5,799 nt of DNA from Bacteroides_F sp964482605 (lineage in GTDB: Bacteria; Bacillota; Clostridia; Lachnospirales; Lachnospiraceae), in the NCBI GenBank assembly GCA_964482605.1, contig CAYZYS010000132.1, positions 1 to 5,799 on the forward strand, written 5' to 3'. The position numbers and the translations under genes are program-made. The notes beneath the pieces were generated by a model that was not told where the DNA came from, searched no databases, and was given only the letters and a program-made list of their open reading frames with translations. Of this stretch, positions 5,029-5,799 are shown piece by piece. How positions within the stretch are numbered: the first letter of the stretch is position 1; every line of letters begins with the position of its first letter.

Positions 5029-5742
5029 TCAGGCATGATTGCCGTAATCCCCGTAATTACCGTAATACTTTCCATAGTATTTGCCGTAATACTTTCCGTA
5101 ATATCCATTCTCACTCAAGTCAACCTTGTTGAGCACCGTTCCTATTATCCTGCAGTTCGTCTTGCGAAGCTGCTCCATGATTGTCTGTGCAAACTTGTAA
5201 CTCACCGAATTGGTTGAAATCACCATAACCGCCGCATCACAGCACTGCGCCACAATTGCCGCATCTATGACATTGCCCAGCGGCGGCGTGTCAACAATCA
5301 CGTAATCATACTGCTGCCTAAGCACCGCTATGAACATCTTGAAGGTGCTTGAATCCAGAAGCTCCGCCGGATTAGGCGGAACCGGCCCTGAGAACACCGT
5401 ATACAGGTTGTCAACATTGGTTGAGCATATCACATCCCCCGCCTGGTCCTGCCCTGACAGAAAATGCGTCAGCCCCCTTATGTTCTTGTGTATCTTGTAC
5501 CTTCCAACCAGCACTGACTTCCTTAAATCCGCATCCACGAATATGACCTTTTTCCCGGTCTCCGCAAGGGATATGGCAAGGTTAAAGGATACCGTTGACT
5601 TTCCCTCATTGGGGCTGCAGCTTGTGAGCATTATAACCTTGTTCTCCTTACCGCTTAGCTGTATGTTGGTCCTCAGGTTCTTGTAGCTCTCCTTGAGCCT
5701 GTAGTTTTTCTGCTGCATTGTCTCTATGTTGACCGATATCAT
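5029..5742 (-). CDS. cpsD: CpsD/CapB-type bacterial tyrosine kinase (BY-kinase) of EPS synthesis
   Basis: A 237-residue cytosolic ATPase that autophosphorylates on a C-terminal tyrosine cluster and, with a CpsC/Wzz membrane partner, controls polymer length and export. ESYKNLRTNI (18-27) corresponds to the E-x-x-R-x-x-R oligomerisation segment, with Lys in place of the first Arg. Walker A is SPNEGKST (43-50), with Asn where most BY-kinases have Gly. Walker A' is FVDADLRK (68-75) and Walker B is VIVDTPP (148-154). GPVPPNPAELLDS (119-131) is also a family hallmark. The tail from 213 is a run of YYGK units with ten tyrosines. There is no membrane segment, so a separate activator is needed, as in Firmicutes. 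AGGGG lies 7 nt before the ATG at 5742. It is the first complete gene of the leftward run. Confidence 0.96.
   Translation of the reverse strand: MISVNIETMQQKNYRLKESYKNLRTNIQLSGKENKVIMLTSCSPNEGKSTVSFNLAISLAETGKKVIFVDADLRKSVLVGRYKIHKNIRGLTHFLSGQDQAGDVICSTNVDNLYTVFSGPVPPNPAELLDSSTFKMFIAVLRQQYDYVIVDTPPLGNVIDAAIVAQCCDAAVMVISTNSVSYKFAQTIMEQLRKTNCRIIGTVLNKVDLSENGYYGKYYGKYYGKYYGNYGDYGNHA
5056..5103 (-). repeat. Four 12-nt units encoding the tyrosine-rich YYGK tail of CpsD
   Basis: Residues 214-229 are YYGK, YYGK, YYGK and YYGN, encoded by four in-frame 12-base units, then decay to YGD and YGN. Third codon positions differ between units (TAT or TAC, GGA/GGC/GGT, AAG or AAA), so the protein repeat is conserved more than the DNA. 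The tyrosines are the expected autophosphorylation sites. Unit number could vary between strains without changing the frame. Confidence 0.85.
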
Positions 5743-5754
5743 TGTGTGTCCCCT

Positions 5755-5799
5755 TTAATCATCCCTTTTTCTTCTTTTTCTTTTCTTTCTTCTTTTTCC
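5755..5799 (-). CDS. Probable C-terminal tail of the gene upstream of cpsD (CpsC/Wzz-like by position)
   Basis: The last bases are pure purine on the minus strand. In the chosen frame they encode GKRRKKRKRRKRDD followed by TAA at 5757-5755, which is 12 nt before the cpsD start. A basic cytosolic tail fits the CpsC/Wzz-like chain-length protein normally encoded just before cpsD. All three frames are open here, however. One ends at 5759 (KKKKEKKKKKKG); another overlaps the cpsD start as ATGA and ends at 5739. Frame and identity are therefore inference. Confidence 0.4.
   Translation of the reverse strand, partial: GKRRKKRKRRKRDD

Noticed and set aside
5330..5686. Plus-strand open frame opposite cpsD
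   Set aside because: Shadow of the kinase gene; no ribosome site and no recognisable domain.
5759..5799. Purine-rich tract considered as a simple-sequence element
   Set aside because: It is more simply the Lys/Arg-rich coding end of the gene before cpsD; too little sequence is present to claim a separate repeat.
1..5799. Search by eye for CRISPR arrays, tRNA or rRNA genes, transposases and insertion-sequence ends
   Set aside because: No regularly spaced repeats, cloverleaf-like sequence or transposase-like frames were found.

Overview
The window looks like part of a capsule or exopolysaccharide (EPS) locus from a Gram-positive Firmicute. The most likely group is a Lachnospiraceae-type gut Clostridium (Roseburia, Butyrivibrio or Eubacterium-like). 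This rests on several things: strong AGGAGG-type ribosome binding sites, a stand-alone cytosolic CpsD/CapB-type tyrosine kinase, a class B sortase, a LytR-CpsA-Psr (LCP) protein, and a secreted protein ending in an SPKTA sorting signal. The genus call is inference.

Almost everything reads leftwards on the minus strand. From the right edge the order is: the Lys/Arg-rich tail of an upstream gene (position and context suggest the CpsC/Wzz-like membrane partner); a CpsD-like BY-kinase (5742-5029); a single-pass membrane protein with two Ig-like (DUF5011-type) folds (4982-4257); a class B sortase with a GTG start (4236-3400); an LCP-family glycopolymer transferase whose start overlaps the sortase stop by 8 nt (3407-2322); and, after a 72-nt gap, a secreted Ser/Thr/Ala/Val-rich protein with an SPKTA sorting signal (2249-1455). 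A strong intrinsic terminator at about 1375-1411 closes this module. Next comes a separately promoted small protein of unknown function with a helix-turn-helix-like segment (1224-823). It converges on a plus-strand XRE-family regulator (485-826), and the two stop codons overlap.

Left of the XRE gene is an AT-rich divergent intergenic region (158-484). It has promoter-like sites facing both ways and several copies of the 11-mer TATAATTTATA. A minus-strand gene starts at 157 and leaves the window at the left edge. Its 52 visible residues resemble the N-terminus of a bacterial sugar transferase, the priming enzyme of EPS repeat-unit synthesis.

A working model: the CpsC/CpsD pair controls polymer length and export, the sugar transferase (and genes beyond the left edge) builds the repeat unit, and the LCP protein attaches the finished polymer to the cell wall. 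The sortase anchors at least the adjacent SPKTA protein, and the Ig-like membrane protein has an unknown extracellular role. The unusual feature is a complete sortase-substrate pair embedded among the regulatory and attachment genes of a polysaccharide locus. No mobile element, CRISPR array, tRNA or rRNA was seen.
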